A stretch of DNA of 64,000 nucleotides from Oegoconia quadripuncta (GCA_949316235.1 OX438741.1:20895124-20959123); one strand, 5' to 3'. Counted from the stretch's first letter, positions 40,613-52,857 are shown. Program-made: numbers and translations. The notes: generated from the letters alone by a model not told the origin.

Positions 40613-42959
40613 AATTATCATCGTAGAATAAAAATTGTATGCCTTCTCGAATACCAATAGTGTTCAATATGGTTTTTGTTTCATTCCCTTGCTTCTCATT
40701 TGTGTTTTGCTTGTATTCCGTGAATGAAAGTTTTCCTGAACTCTCCATAGTTCTGTGGATTTGTCATCTTGCCGGCCTTCGCCCAACCTTTAACCTTAAA
40801 TCATCCCGATGACGTAGAATGACAAATATTCTATGTTGTTCATCTTACGCGGCATATATCTTCGTTGCCAGTGACGTGACGTTTTCGTTTCAATACTTGC
40901 TACACAAATAGATGTTACGTGTTGGTCATCATGTTCATGAGTTTATTATGACAAAATTTGTATGACGTCATATTCACACGCCCCAAATTCTGGACTAGCT
41001 ACTTTATCACCAAACAATGTGTGTTTCCTTTTTTAAAAGTTCACAAGTCTGTGAGTTCGTTAATCTCGATACTAGTGTTTACATTTTCTTTTGCACTCAA
41101 CCTTGCTATTGTTTTATTTTTAGACGCAATGATTTTATTTGATTTCCAAAAATGTACCTATCTCGCTTCAGGCAGAGCTGTGAATCTATTTTAAAGTCGA
41201 CTGTACGCAATTCAACAACGTTGTATTTAAAAACATGCCAGTTAAACGAGTTTCAACTCTGCACTCTTAAATCGAAGATACCTTTTTCTTTGTGTTTCAT
41301 ATAAACAACGAATTCGATCGAAATTCTTTCTGATTTTTTACAATGGCTAGATATTTTTAGCTTTGTGACAAGAGTCTTGTCCTGAGAAATATTTCTATTA
41401 AACCCTGGAATTTTCAAACAATCACTTTATTTTATTAAATCACTGACTTCAGTGCAACCGACATTGTTGATGTATTCTAATATATTTGCCTTCATTTTCT
41501 ATTTAATTGCACTTGGAAGCACTCATGGCGCAGTCGCATTCGCGACTCGTTATCGATTAGCGAAGTTAATAACGTCAATCACTAGTGTGACCACTAGTGG
41601 CATTTTCATTGTGAATATTTTAGTGCTTCAGAGGGCATGAATGTTTTCAGTTGGTGTCACCAACATGTCAAATCAGTTGACTATATAGGGGTGGCTTGAA
41701 AACATTGACTGATCAGGACAGGGCACCAATCTGACAGAAATCTACAAAATCACAAATCTGACTCTAGATGGATTATGGGCCACCCCCGTCTCCTAGAGTA
41801 TTTCATCTTTTTAACGTTTGAAGCATATGTGTATCTGTGTGCCTATATGTCTATCTTTGGCACTGTAGCATCTTAGGTAGCCATTTTTGATGGAAATTAT
41901 ATTTAACTTTTAGCATAGCTGCTTTGTGTATCTGGATGATATTATTCTTTCATAGCATTTCGGCTGTTTTCAAATTTTAAATTTATGTCTGTATCTTCAG
42001 TATTTAACCGGTATTTCTTTATTAACATAACAACAATCTAAATGTCTACATTTAACTTACAATTCTCGTTTATTTACATGTTCCGTGATTTTATGAGGAC
42101 GTAAGAATGTTCTATTTCTGTTTGTTAATGGAGCATTAACAGACCGGAGACTAATGACTTCGCATAACGTTTCTGTAGATGTGCAATGCATACATCTAAA
42201 CAAAATACATTTTTGTGTGAAATTTCGCGAGTTTTGGCTCGTAATCGGATTGTGTACGGCGGTCTGTCGGAGCAATTAGCACTTTTGGCGGCTGTCATCA
42301 ACTCTTCCACGCCGGTGAAGCTACAATGAACGAAGCATCGGAAGACGTTTGCTTGACGCCATCGTTGACGCCATCACATGTTTCACTAAAGATCTCGATA
42401 ATGTGTGAACGTGGTGTCATCAAAGATCCATTAGGTCTATAATGCTGTAGTCGTAACTCGAGTCGATCGGTTTATAATTTGATCAGAAAGTGTGTCAAGC
42501 AAGTGGACGCTGATAGCTACTTGACGATGTTATGTGTGCATGTTGAAACTCGATTTTTCAATAGCAGGCGCTCTAATCGTAAATCATAATGAAGGCCTAT
42601 GTAGAGCGTTCTTGGAGGGGTGGTACCCTTAAGCTCGCACGATGCATAAATTTATGGAAAAAAAGACGGATAGTTTCCCGTCAGTTTCATGTATAAAACT
42701 TTGTGGTGCAGTAATCCGTGGTCATTCTGGATCACTTTGAAAATTTCGTCGCGGGGTGACGTGCTGTTTGTTTTTTTTTTCGTTTATTGACCGTATTCCC
42801 ATCGCCGGGTTCTACTGGTCGATCCATGGGCAATTGTGCAGTAGGTGTTTTTTCATTACGACTCCAAATACAGGAGTAATTAAACACGTGTGGCATCATT
42901 AAGGCATTAACGCATGCATTATCGCCTCTGTCATCTATGTTTTTTAAGCACTACGGATT
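40613..42959. other. Intergenic, no gene supported
   Basis: Two hydrophobic frames (40958-41194 and 41452-41640) were read; neither resembles a family I know and neither has splice or composition support. A direct repeat of GACGCCATC occurs at ~42356-42374. Confidence 0.35.
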
Positions 42960-43084
42960 AGTACGGATCTCAATCACAGTATAGACGAGGCCGATGGAGG
43001 AAGCGTACGGACCCGGAAACCGCATCGTATTTGGAGGACTGGCTATGTTATCTCTGACAACCGGAACACAACAATGCTATTAAC
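42960..43084 (+). repeat. R1 repeat, internal part
   Basis: ATCTCAATCACAG..GACGAGGCCGATGGAGGAAG, ACCCGGAAACCGC and CTGGCTATGTTATCTC..ACAACAATGCTATTAAC. Confidence 0.6.
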
Positions 43085-43193
43085 GTTTCATCACTTCAAA
43101 ATCTCAACTTCACAAGTCCCAACTGGTTTGGCTTCTGTCAAGTATTAGGTATCGTCTAGATACCTTAACAATATAAAACTCTTTTCCAACTAA

Positions 43194-43440
43194 TATCCCA
43201 ATGTTGGTGTAGTGGATAGTGACCCTGTCAGCGAAACCAACGGTTGCGGGTTCGAATCCCGCGACGGGTAAATGTTTGTTTGATGAATATATTATAAACA
43301 TTTATTCCTGAGTCATGGATGTTTATATAAGTATTTATGTATGTTTATCCGTTATCTAGTATCCATAGTACAAGCTTTGCTTATATAGTTTGGGTCTAGA
43401 TGATTGGTGTAAGTGTCCGAAAAAAAAAAGAAAAAAAAAA
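43194..43440 (+). mobile_element. tRNA-derived SINE (family B variant)
   Basis: TTGGTGTAGTGGATAGTGACC (box A region), GGTTCGAATCCCGCGACGGG (box B), TTATCTAGTATCCATAGTAC and a GATTGGTGTAAGTGTCCGA tail with poly-A. Same subfamily as 50167-50352. Confidence 0.8.
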
Positions 43441-44764
43441 TGTATTGAGAAATGAGTTGAAATTGAGCTAACAATGATCACGATATTGAATGACGACAAA
43501 GAGACTAGCAAACATTTCAAACCAGCAAAATATTCCTTTGTTTATTTCACCTTCGGTGCGTTATAGAAAAAGCGATATGTGGGGTAGAACTAAAACAGCG
43601 GTTATAGATAGGAAACAAGTTAGATGGAAAGGTTTAGACCAGAATGGAAATCTTTGTCACCAATCTCTAGCCTGTAGTCTAGTGTTGTAGTCGGGGAGAA
43701 ACAGCTAACCGTGTATTTCGGGCGACTATCTACAAATATAACCGTTTAGCACATCGGGTCGGGAGTACAACGACCTCCTTCAGGCGGTTCCTTGACGATT
43801 GCATTTTTTTGAAAGCGTATTGCCTCGCGATACTCGTTAATTGCATATAGCTAAAATCTATAGTGTTCTTGGCAATATAACAACATTTTTATCTATCCAA
43901 ATACTGTGAGTGGCGGTTGAGGAATCTGCCTACACAAAGTACTACAAGGTCCCTTTATTGGGTTGCTTACTGCTAACCTAATTAGCTAACATACGTCCGG
44001 CTAATATAGACATATAAAACGTAAATACTGTGCCATATATATAAAGATACATACCGGTAAAATACCGGTTGAATGTATACACATAGAAAAGGGAACAACA
44101 AAAATCGAATTGCTGGCGTTTGAAAGAAAAATCAACAAAAATTTTTAAAACGTGCGGCTTCCAAGTTTCCCGAATAAGGTTTTATAAGCTGTGGATTTTT
44201 ACATGGATCGTTTGGAAAACCCTTATATATAGATGCGCTGTGAATAATATATGTTATGATGTAATTTACGATTGTGTCTGTCTGCTAAAATGGAGTCTGT
44301 GAAACATAGGTAAATATGTCATTGTAAAGGCAATTTTACTGTCAAAACGTTTGAATTAACTGGAGTCACTTTAAATGCCACAGGTTTAAGAAAATGTTAT
44401 AATTATAGTGAAACAACATAATAATAGTGTGCGACAATCGACAATTTTTTTTATTTTTTTTTTTACGCACGGAAGGTTTGTACTTGACCTCAATGACATC
44501 AATCACAATTAAAACGAACGAGAAATTTGAACAAAGTGAGAAGTTTAATGAATACATATACATTACGTCAAAAATATTTTATTCAATATTTAATACAAAA
44601 ATATTACTTATTGAAAGTCAACATGTTATTTTTTTTTAAACTACATCGCTTCACACTGTTAAGGAGAAGAAGTGACAAGAAACTCCGTTTGGAAACAAGC
44701 GTTTGGAAGTTAATATTAAAAGTGAATGCTTGAAACAACATCCCTGATTCACCTTTCGAAATAT
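43441..44764. other. Repeat debris, no gene
   Basis: A short R1 5' fragment lies at 44461-44505 (GGAAGGTTTGTACTTGACC). Otherwise AT-rich with no supported gene. Confidence 0.35.
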
Positions 44765-44880
44765 ATACAGAAATTGCACACGTGACATCGCCGTTGAGAC
44801 GTACAAGTCTATTGATGTTTTTTGGTGTAAAGTCCTATAGTCGCCTTTTATGTCACCCTCGCGAAGAAGAAGTTCTATCC
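44765..44880 (-). repeat. LINE tail type 'GTCGTAAAAGGCGACTA', minus strand
   Basis: TTGATGTTTTTTGGTG, AAAGTCCTATAGTCGCC and a GACGTACAAGTCTA block match the minus-strand copy at 61866-62068 and the plus-strand copy at 52858-53055. Confidence 0.5.
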
Positions 44881-45409
44881 TTTTTAATGAATACCATTCG
44901 GGAATTCTACCCAAGTACGAAAATTGCAATTTTGAGCTACCCATAAGTTTGCTAGCAGCAGCACACTTGGACCAATCTTGTTCTATATACCTACGGGCAG
45001 TTGGACAATATCTCAATTGGATATGTTCGTAGTTCGTACAATTCTCGCTTTAATCAATTCGCATTTCATTGTGAGCGAAATACTGGGCTCTTTTATGACA
45101 TTTTATATGACATCATATAGTTGGATAACTTATCAGTACTTTCAGCATTCGCTAACAGAATATTTATTAGGTAATCGCTTTGTAATCAGTGATCAATCAC
45201 CATCAAGTTCGAAATGCAATTACTCTCCACTTAACAGATAACAGTTACTAAATAATCATATGTTGTAGTTGCATTCTCCTTTACTTCCAAACTAATCGAA
45301 TAATAACATCAACTGAAAATTTAGAAAACTCCCGAGTAACTATATAAACAATAACAATACATACAATTTTCTTTTGCACTAAACCCCAAACCCGTTTCCT
45401 ACTTCAACT

Positions 45410-45505
45410 CGTTGCCGGAAGAGATCTCTTAGAGATGTCTACCTTTGTATATGGACCTATCGTTTGTACTCTGTTATATTAATATTCTGGTGCAACAAAG
45501 AATCT
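45410..45505 (+). repeat. LINE 3' tail
   Basis: GGAAGAGATCTCTTAGAGATG, CTTTGTATATGGACC, TTGTACTCTG and GGTGCAACAAAGAAT; sister of 5985-6088. Confidence 0.6.
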
Positions 45506-46409
45506 ATATTTATGTGAGGTACACAAAGCATTTGTATTAAAACTTAAATATCAATTAAACATAGCTAAGAACCTTTCTGATTAGTTACATAAAATAATTA
45601 AATTAAATTAAAACATCCATAACTCGGGAACACTTTAATAATAAAGCGAAATAAGTCAAAATTTTAAGAATTGAACTTTTTGTAATAAAACGGACTAACT
45701 GAACACGAAGAATGTGTGCAATCAATCGCTACGCAAACTATAGCAAAATGTCGGATTTGTTGGATCACTCGTCTCTCTTACACAAAAGCGCGCGTCAAAG
45801 TGCTTTGTGCGATAGTGAAATATTTAGTGCCGCCCCGACCACAATGTGAGGTGGACGTTAATTTGTTATAATAATAGAGTAGTGAGACGAAATAATTCTG
45901 TGTAGGTACAAACGCAGGTCAGAATATTTTAATATCATTTTGTCTTAAACAGACTTTTTCAGTTTGATTTCACTTTATTTGAAAACAAAGACCCAATTCG
46001 CCATGTATTATTTGGACTTATTTCAGTTTAATTTCAAATCATTTTTGATTTTTAAACGAAAATTGTGTATTATTGCGGTTTACTTCTAAATTTCTACTTA
46101 AGTTTGGGGAACAATTTGTGTTACGACACTTTATTATAAAAAAAATATACATATTTATATAACATTTCTGTTTATTTCTGTTCATTATTTAAACGATCCG
46201 GATGTATAAAATTATTGTAAAAATTATTTCAGTCTATTATTAAAACTTTGTTTTATTTATTTCGATATCAATAATAATAATCTGAATATCTCTTAAAATT
46301 ATAGCTAGGTATTGTGAGATCGGACTCAAAATGACGGAGTCTGCGAGGAAACAAAGGTGCCACAATCTTGTGGCACTGGGTCGCAGTAATGACGAATGTA
46401 AAGAAATAC

Positions 46410-46900
46410 GACGAAATTCCGATCCCATTGAAAAAGAGGTGGATAAAGAATTAGATTTATATTTCAGATTAGAAAAAGTTTTAGCTACTACTTTCCAGTT
46501 TAGCATAGCTTAGCTGGAAAGTAGTAGCTAATTATTTATTTTATTGAATTTCATAGTGATTTAATGTTAATCTAGAGTTTACGGAACGATTATGAAACAG
46601 CAGATAATCTAAAACGTGGAAGGTCTTCACGTAGCTCATCTTCGTCGTCATCATCTAAGGGTATAGACACGACGAATATCGGACCCCGTTGAAAAAGTGG
46701 GGGATAAAGTAAAAGTGGTGGGTATATTAGAAAACTTTTATTGTACTTAATAGCTGGAAAGTAGTAGCTAAATTATTATATGGAACTTCATAGTGCTTTC
46801 ATGTTATTTTAGGGTTTACGGAACCATTATGAAACAGCAGGTAATAAATTCGTCACCTAGCTCATCTTCGTCGTCGTCGTCTAGTTCTGGAACATCGTAT
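46410..46900 (+). repeat. Degenerate tandem duplication inside the locus
   Basis: The order CGAAATTCCGATCCCATTG, AGCTGGAAAGTAGTAGCTAA, CATAGTGATTTAATGTTA, TTTACGGAACGATTATGAAA, TAGCTCATCTTCGTCGTC is repeated ~235 bp later as CGAATATCGGACCCCGTTG, AGCTGGAAAGTAGTAGCTAA, CATAGTGCTTTCATGTTA, TTTACGGAACCATTATGAAA, TAGCTCATCTTCGTCGTC. Confidence 0.8.
46481..46531. repeat. Short palindrome
   Basis: TTAGCTACTACTTTCCA and its exact inverse, separated by ~16 bases. Confidence 0.85.
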
Positions 46901-47011
46901 TCAAACTTGTCCTTCAGCGGTAAATCGGATTAGGACAAGGAACACCACAAAGGCCAATCCCCTGATTCTGATGAATCGACTGACTTATATAAGTCCAAAC
47001 AAAATTTATCT

Positions 47012-47142
47012 AATCCTACAACCTTGGCATCTTCAAGATAGGCATCTACTGAGATCACGTGCTTCATCTTCGGCCACATCGTCACTTCCCATCAGGTGAG
47101 ATTGTGGTCAAACGCGTATCCAGTTAACCATAAAAAAAAAAT
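47012..47142 (+). repeat. LINE tail inserted in the locus
   Basis: CCTACAACCTTGGCATCTTC, GGCATCTACTGAGATCACG, CATCAGGTGAGATTGTGGTC and CATAAAAAAAAA; same family as 40280-40612 and 57586-57918. Confidence 0.7.
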
Positions 47143-47937
47143 AGAAGATACTCCTCCGCACTTCTTCTGGAAAATAACCACAGTTAGTATCTGTTAATAG
47201 TTATAGGTACCTAATTACTTATTATTGTATTTAAACTATCAATTTTTTATTGTACTCACCTGTTACTTTCAGAATGGTGACAAATCTGCATACATAGATA
47301 AAGAAGGTATCGGAACTTGTAAGACTTTTTTCTGTGGATACTAATAAAAACGAGATACAAAAAGTTAACGATGAGTCAAGAGAAAGAACTCCTCTAAATT
47401 TTTCAATTCCTTATTCTGATTCTTCTTCTGAAAATTTTGACGAGTCCGACCAAGATCTCCAAAAGAAAACCAATCCTCCTAATAAAAATTACATTAATGA
47501 TTTTATTGAGAATGCTCCACCATTTGAACAGCAACTGGTAATTACAACAAACTCTTGTTATGTACCTAAATTAATTAGAATCATATAATTCAACTCAAAC
47601 TACATACATAAACAACAACTATTTACTATTACTACTACTACTTATTTTACAGCTAGGTAAATAACTACTACAACTACAAAGTTACTTACAACTTCAAAGC
47701 AAATTCTTACCTTATTATATTTTTCAGGCTGTAACAAGTTCTATTGAGAATATTCCACCTCCTGAACAAAAACTGGTAATTACAGCGGACTATTTCATGT
47801 ACAATTTATAATTTACTTGTTTACTTTCACATATATTTCAGAATGCAATCCCTGATTAATCGGCATTTAGAAAATGTAATACAAATCTAATTTATTCGAT
47901 TTCACCTGTATATACTGACGAGAGCGACGTAGATTTA

Positions 47938-48270
47938 AGCGATGCTGACCCCGATTATGTGCATACAATTAATTATTTGAACAAAAAGAAGCCAAGAAAC
48001 TTTTCCGTTCAGTCTTCCGATTCATTATCATCGAATTCCTGTGACTCTAAAGCCTCAACTACAAAGGTACGGAAAAGCCGTAAACGTCTGAGAGACACTG
48101 CTAAATTAAAGCCAAATGTTTGCGTAACAGCGGTAAATCGTACGTATCTATGTCAAAGAAAGAAAAAAGGAGTCCGCTGACAATGTATCGGAAGACTGAA
48201 CGAAAAAGTTTCTTGGCTACTTTTTGTTCAAATAATTAATTGAATGCACATAATCGGGATCATCATCGCA
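47938..48270. repeat. Inverted duplication forming a ~89 bp stem
   Basis: 47938-48026 and 48183-48270 are inverted copies, differing at about five or six positions, separated by ~157 bp that encode the basic end of the predicted product. The shared blocks include CCCGATTATGTGCAT, AATTATTTGAACAAAAAG and GTTCAGTCTTCCGAT. Confidence 0.9.
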
Positions 48271-48956
48271 TTAAAGCCCGACTTTACATTTTTTTTCACT
48301 TCCTTACTATTAAACTATGAACATTATTTGCCTCATTCTGTGTCCACGGATCAAGAACCCCCAAAAAAAGTGAATAACCCCAATTTTTTTCACAGTATTC
48401 ACAGATATGGGTAATGTATTGCCTTTTTGTACAATAAAGCGTTTACAAAGAAACAAACAAACATGGGTTATTCACCGTTTATACCCCGGTTCGGAACATA
48501 ACCCTAATCAAAAATTCGAAATAAAGTAATCCTCCAATCAATGTCCATGAGCTAACGTTTGGAAGTTTTCTGGATTAGAAACTACTGCAAGAGGAATAGG
48601 GCTATAATTTTGATGCGGATGAAAGCGGCCAAAATGTCACTGGAATGACATAAAAGTGTTGAAGGTAACAAAAGAAAATCTGTTCACTTTTTACTTCAGG
48701 ACTTCTTATCAGGAGAAAAATTACAAGGAAGTAAATGTGTGGAATAAACGCAGAAAGATGAAGGCCGCTATAGAAATAAGCAGGAACAAAGCATACACAA
48801 AAGCAGGAATTAAGCTCTAATAAAAAGAAGGACTTGAAAGAGTTAATCAGGAAAGGTCGTATTCCATCTTATTATGCCAGTTTTTATAACTCATTTTTTT
48901 TACTTTTTATAAATTTTTTATTAACTTTACTGTAAAATATCTACAGAGTAGATTTT
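48271..48956. other. 3' flank of the locus, nothing recognised
   Basis: A few decayed coding-like patches may continue the locus but could not be joined. No repeat boundary seen. Confidence 0.3.
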
Positions 48957-49187
48957 TTTTATGCACAACGACTTGGTATTTGACCTCAATCACACCTGAT
49001 GTTAAGTGAAGATGAGGTCGAAGGTGGAAGCGTACTGACCCGGAAACCCCAACACATATGGGGGACTGGCTATCTTATCTCTGACAACCGGAACACAACA
49101 ATGCTATTAACATTGTTGCTTGGCGGCAGATTTAGATAAAATGGTGGTAGCTAGCCAGGCGGCCATTTAAAATGTCCTACCACCTAC
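48957..49187 (+). repeat. R1 repeat, near full length
   Basis: ATGCACAACGACTTGGTATT through CTGGCTATCTTATCTCTGAC, CATTGTTGCTTGGCGGCAG and GGTGGTAGCTAGCCAGGCGG, ending CCTACCAC. With 50405-50628 it defines the consensus in this window. Confidence 0.75.
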
Positions 49188-49944
49188 CAACAACAAGATG
49201 CTTTATAATGAGTATTATTTTTAGTCAGAACTTAAATGAGACTGATTTTTACTATTAGAATCTCAAGACTGATTTGTTGGTCATAATATTTAATTACTAA
49301 TTATAGTTACCAAGTGCAAGTAAGATATAAAACCTTATATAGACTGATTAATATTAAGTTGATTATTATTGTTGTTTACGAAACTTATTAACAAGTACAA
49401 ATTGTAATGCCAGACAGAAGTTAGTATTTTTATTTTTTATTATTGTAAGCTAACGTTCAGACTGATGAATAAAAGCTGTTTTGATAAAACTTTATTGTCC
49501 ATATTGTTTTATATTTATAAAATACAAGGGTTCATTGCGAAACATTTTGGTATTTTTATTACAATTTTACCTATAAAGTGTACTAAATACTAAAGGACCC
49601 AACATTATGTTATTATTCATAAATACTAAACTGAATTAATTTGTATTAGTTTAAAAAGATTTCAAATATTTAGCATTTATTTTTGTAATAAACAGGGATA
49701 AGTAAAAACTTTTAGAAGAAAAAAGATTTTTTAAATTTATTTACAGATATTTTTATAAATTTTCAATGGAATTAAATTTGTTATACGTCCCACTTAAGAT
49801 TAAAACCAAAAAAAAAACAAAGATAACGACAAAACACGTGAAAATCGTCAAAATTATGCAGCTACATGGAGACTCAAAACTTTAACAGTGAATTCCTAAA
49901 AATAGTATATTTTGACTTATTTCGCTTTATTATTAAACGTGCGT
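49188..49944. other. AT-rich spacer, nothing recognised
   Basis: No repeat boundary or frame supported. Confidence 0.35.
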
Positions 49945-50352
49945 GTCTGTATTCATCATACAAACATATGCCCCTAGCAGCTTTCGAACCCGCGACTTTT
50001 TGGTAAAGCAGTCAGAGTTTCTAACCAATACACCAATCGGTCGTCATTGAAGATACAAATGCTTGAAGATCGAAAAGTTTGACACAACTTTGATTAAGCT
50101 ATAAGTGCCTAATACTGGACAAAGATTCCAAGGCATTTGTTATTTCTAAACTCTATTGCATGTAGATGTCAGCGAAACCAACGGTTGAGGGTTCGAATCC
50201 CGCGACGGGTAAATGCTTGTGTGATGAATGTGAACATTTATTCCTGAGTCATGGATGATTATAAATATTTATGTATGTTTATTCGTTATCTAGTATCCAT
50301 AGTACAAGCTTTGCTTAGTTTGGGACTAGATGATTGGTGTAAGTGTGCGAAA
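49945..50352. mobile_element. Two family B SINE fragments in opposite orientation
   Basis: 49945-50043 is minus-strand (CATACAAACATATGCCCC, TTTCGAACCCGCG), 50167-50352 is plus-strand without its 5' box A (GGTTCGAATCCCGCGACGGG onward to GGTGTAAGTGTGCGA). Confidence 0.7.
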
Positions 50353-50404
50353 TATATATATTTTTTTATATTTATTTAAAAAAATACACGAGTATCATTA
50401 GTTG

Positions 50405-50628
50405 TCAACAACGGGTTGGTACTTGATCTCAATCACACCTGATGTTAAGTGAAGATGAGGTCGAAGGTGAAGCGTACTGACCCGGAAACCCCAACACAGT
50501 TGGGGGACTGGCTATCTTATCTCTGACAACCGGAACCCAACAATGCTATTAACATTGCTGCTTGGCGGCAGATTTAGATAAGATGGTGGTAGCTAGCCAG
50601 GTGGACATTTAATATGCCGTACCACCAA
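50405..50628 (+). repeat. R1 repeat, near full length
   Basis: CAACAACGGGTTGGTACTTG to GGTGGTAGCTAGCCAGGTGG..CCGTACCAC. Confidence 0.75.
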
Positions 50629-51168
50629 CCAAATGTGTGAATTTAAATTTATTGGATCTTGAACTTGCATTGATCTGTCTGTCAGTATGTCCACTACACT
50701 ACCGCTCTTCGGAAAGCTAGCGAATCATATGTGGGAATAGAAGGTGATACATGTATAATTGGGTGGTGGTACGCACACCATGCGTGCTTGTAGTATTGCT
50801 GTTGTCCATCGCAATACTCACTGAATCTGAGTAATTTTGTAAACACTTTTCATGTTAACTATGGATTTTTTTTGACTAAAAAAATAATTAATAACCATAT
50901 ATTAATTTAAATTAAAATAAGATTTATTTCGTAGAATAAAATTATCGAGCATGTATGAACAAATTTATGAGAGTGAATGAAGCAAAAGAGGTGTGTCAGG
51001 ATCGTAGAAAATCTGCTTACCCCTACGGGAAACAGGCGTGACTTTGTGTATGTATGTATGAAATTATCATTTGAATTTTTACACGTGGTATTATTATTAT
51101 TAAATTCTTTATTGCACACAAAAATAAAATACAAAGAATATTTTTAACATAGATGATGAAGTATTACT
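50629..51168. other. LINE-tail debris
   Basis: At 50985-51060 a GAGGTGTGTCAGGATCGTAG..CCTACGGGAAACAGGCGTG tail with (GTAT)n end, also found on the minus strand at 59310-59400. A minus-strand TTATTGCACACAAA tail follows at ~51100. Confidence 0.5.
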
Positions 51169-51479
51169 GGGGGCCAATCACGCTATTTTACAACGGTTTT
51201 ACCGTTCGAACGGAACGTTTTTGGTTTTGGTTTAGCTTTAGTTTAGCTGATGTAAAAAAATAGTATTACGCTATTTTATATGAAGGATGACGTTGATATC
51301 GTTGACGCTACCGAAGTAAAACCAAACCCAAAATGTTTAGAGCTAACCACGAGTATTAAAAAAAAAATAGTTTAATTTCAGTTCATATGATTAGCGCGAT
51401 ACGAAATGTGCTTAATGTAACGTTTTTGGTTACGGTTTAGCTGTGGTAATAACGTTCAAACTTAGCGCGATCGGTCCCC
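51169..51479. mobile_element. MITE family F, copy 1
   Basis: About 310 bp; left end GGGGGCCAATCACGCTATTT, right end AGCGCGATCGGTCCCC, and internal CCGTTCGAACGGAACG, GGTTAGCTCT (inverse) and GCGCGATACGAAATGTGC blocks. Target duplication not clear. Confidence 0.75.
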
Positions 51480-52249
51480 TGGTAGTAACACTGGTACCAC
51501 GGGCAAACAAAGACATTTTAGGTTAAAATTAGTGACAATATTTATTTCTGCTCATTCACAAAGCTGACTCTCCAGAGAAGAACAAGCAAGAAACTCTTTT
51601 TAAGTAGGTTAGGTTTACAATGTGTAATATTTAAATTGTATGATTAGACTGAATACCGCTGAGCGGTCTAAATCTATGCTAGCTTATCATTCAGACAGTC
51701 AGAAATACTTCTGCAATTTCTAACGAAACGCTATGAAAATTTATGACTACTCTAAAAAACCATATTGAAAGTTGTGCTTTTCTTACTTTAAAATTTATTT
51801 TTATAAAATATGTCATTCAATTTAAAAAAAAAATGTTTTGCGGGGCTAATTTCTACCGATTTCCCTGCTCCGCCACTTTCAAGGCATTCGCAGTTAGATT
51901 AATAATATTCTCAAGTATAGATTACGTGATAAAAGCGTAATACAGGTCAGAAACCGATGTATTAACTTTGCTAAGTCCGAGTACGATATATAATATAAGT
52001 CAAGGTAGAGCGAATGCTCTTGTTATTATAGATTATGAGTTATTAGGATCATCAGAAGATATAAATTTCTTTTTTTCTACTACGACGAGAGATTTTTATG
52101 ACCGCTATGTTTGTTATTTATGAGTTCTAGGATTGTCTCATTCCAAAAATCTTGGCATTCGTTACTGAAATCGATTTGTATAAGTTGTATAACATTGCAT
52201 AACAAAACGAGACTGAGTATCATATAGTGATTACCTATAATAATAACAA
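51480..52249. other. LINE-tail debris and unique sequence
   Basis: 51545-51610 (TCATTCACAAAGCTGACTCTCC then AGAGAAGAACAAGCAAGAAA) recurs at 59222-59285. No gene supported. Confidence 0.4.
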
Positions 52250-52510
52250 ATAAATAACTATCCTTGGACATACACACAATGCCAGCTAGTTCCACTTTAA
52301 ACAAGTATGGGCTCGTGTTGTGGATACCAGATGGTTGATTATACTACATAAAATACATTTTGTTTGTAAATAAATACTTATTATAAACGAAAACATCCAT
52401 AACTCGGGTACACATGTCTGTATTCATCATACAAACATATGCCCCTGACGGGATTCGAACCCGCGACCTTTTGGTATAGTGGTCAGAGTTTCTAACCACT
52501 GCACCAAACA
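52250..52510 (-). mobile_element. tRNA-derived SINE (family B), cut by a MITE
   Basis: Minus-strand copy with box B (GGTTCGAATCCCGTC) and box A region (GTTTGGTGCAGTGG). The MITE at 52511-52798 interrupts it; CGTCTAACTAA beyond the MITE may be the remainder. Confidence 0.75.
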
Positions 52511-52798
52511 GGGGGCCAATCGCGCTAAATTTGAACGGTATTACCAAAGCTAAACCATAACCAAAAACGTTACGTTAAGCACATTTCGTATCGCGCTAAT
52601 CATTTGAAAGGAAATTAACCTAGTTTTTTTAATACTCGTGGTTAGCTCTAACCATTTTGGGTTTGATATTACTTTGGTTGCATCAACGATATATTTTTTT
52701 TTTAATCAGTTTTTAAATCAGCTAAACTAAAGCTAAACCATAACCAAAAACTTTCCGTTCGAACGGTAAAACCGTTATAAAATAGCGCGATTGGCCCC
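52511..52798. mobile_element. MITE family F, copy 2
   Basis: 288 bp, ends GGGGGCCAATCGCGCTA and TAGCGCGATTGGCCCC. Internal order is the inverse of copy 1. Confidence 0.8.
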
Positions 52799-52857
52799 AT
52801 GGTCGTCTAACTAAATTCTATCTATATTTTTATTGGTGTTGTGTTTTCAGCACTCAA

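Larger units (their letters stand above)
46331..48180 (+). pseudogene. Broken or unusual multi-exon locus, Ser/Asp-rich product, family unknown
   Basis: Pieces that look like exons occur in order. 46331-46513: 60 codons, MTESARKQRCHNL.., RRNSDPIEKEVDKELD. ~46850-46937: Ser run, SGTSYSNLSFSGKSD, then a stop. ~47273-47553 ends FEQQL at a GTAATTAC donor. 47729-47776 starts after TTTTTCAG and ends PPEQKL at a second GTAATTAC donor, a duplicate of the previous exon end. 47842 onward is preceded by ATTTCAG. The last piece, ~47880-48180, reads ESDVDLSDADPDYV, then VRKSRKRLRDTAKLKPNV and RTYLCQRKKKGVR. The basic closing motif resembles a family of insect uncharacterised proteins with a KR.R...KWK.NV...RxxGxxY segment. 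Stops and repeated pieces suggest decay; which pieces are spliced is not certain. Confidence 0.45.

Noticed and set aside
40958..41640. Two short hydrophobic plus-strand frames
   Set aside because: Membrane-like composition is common in T-rich DNA; no family, context or signal supports them.
44651..45016. 121-codon minus-strand frame
   Set aside because: Part of it runs through a dispersed LINE tail (44765-44880); no domain recognised and no splice support.
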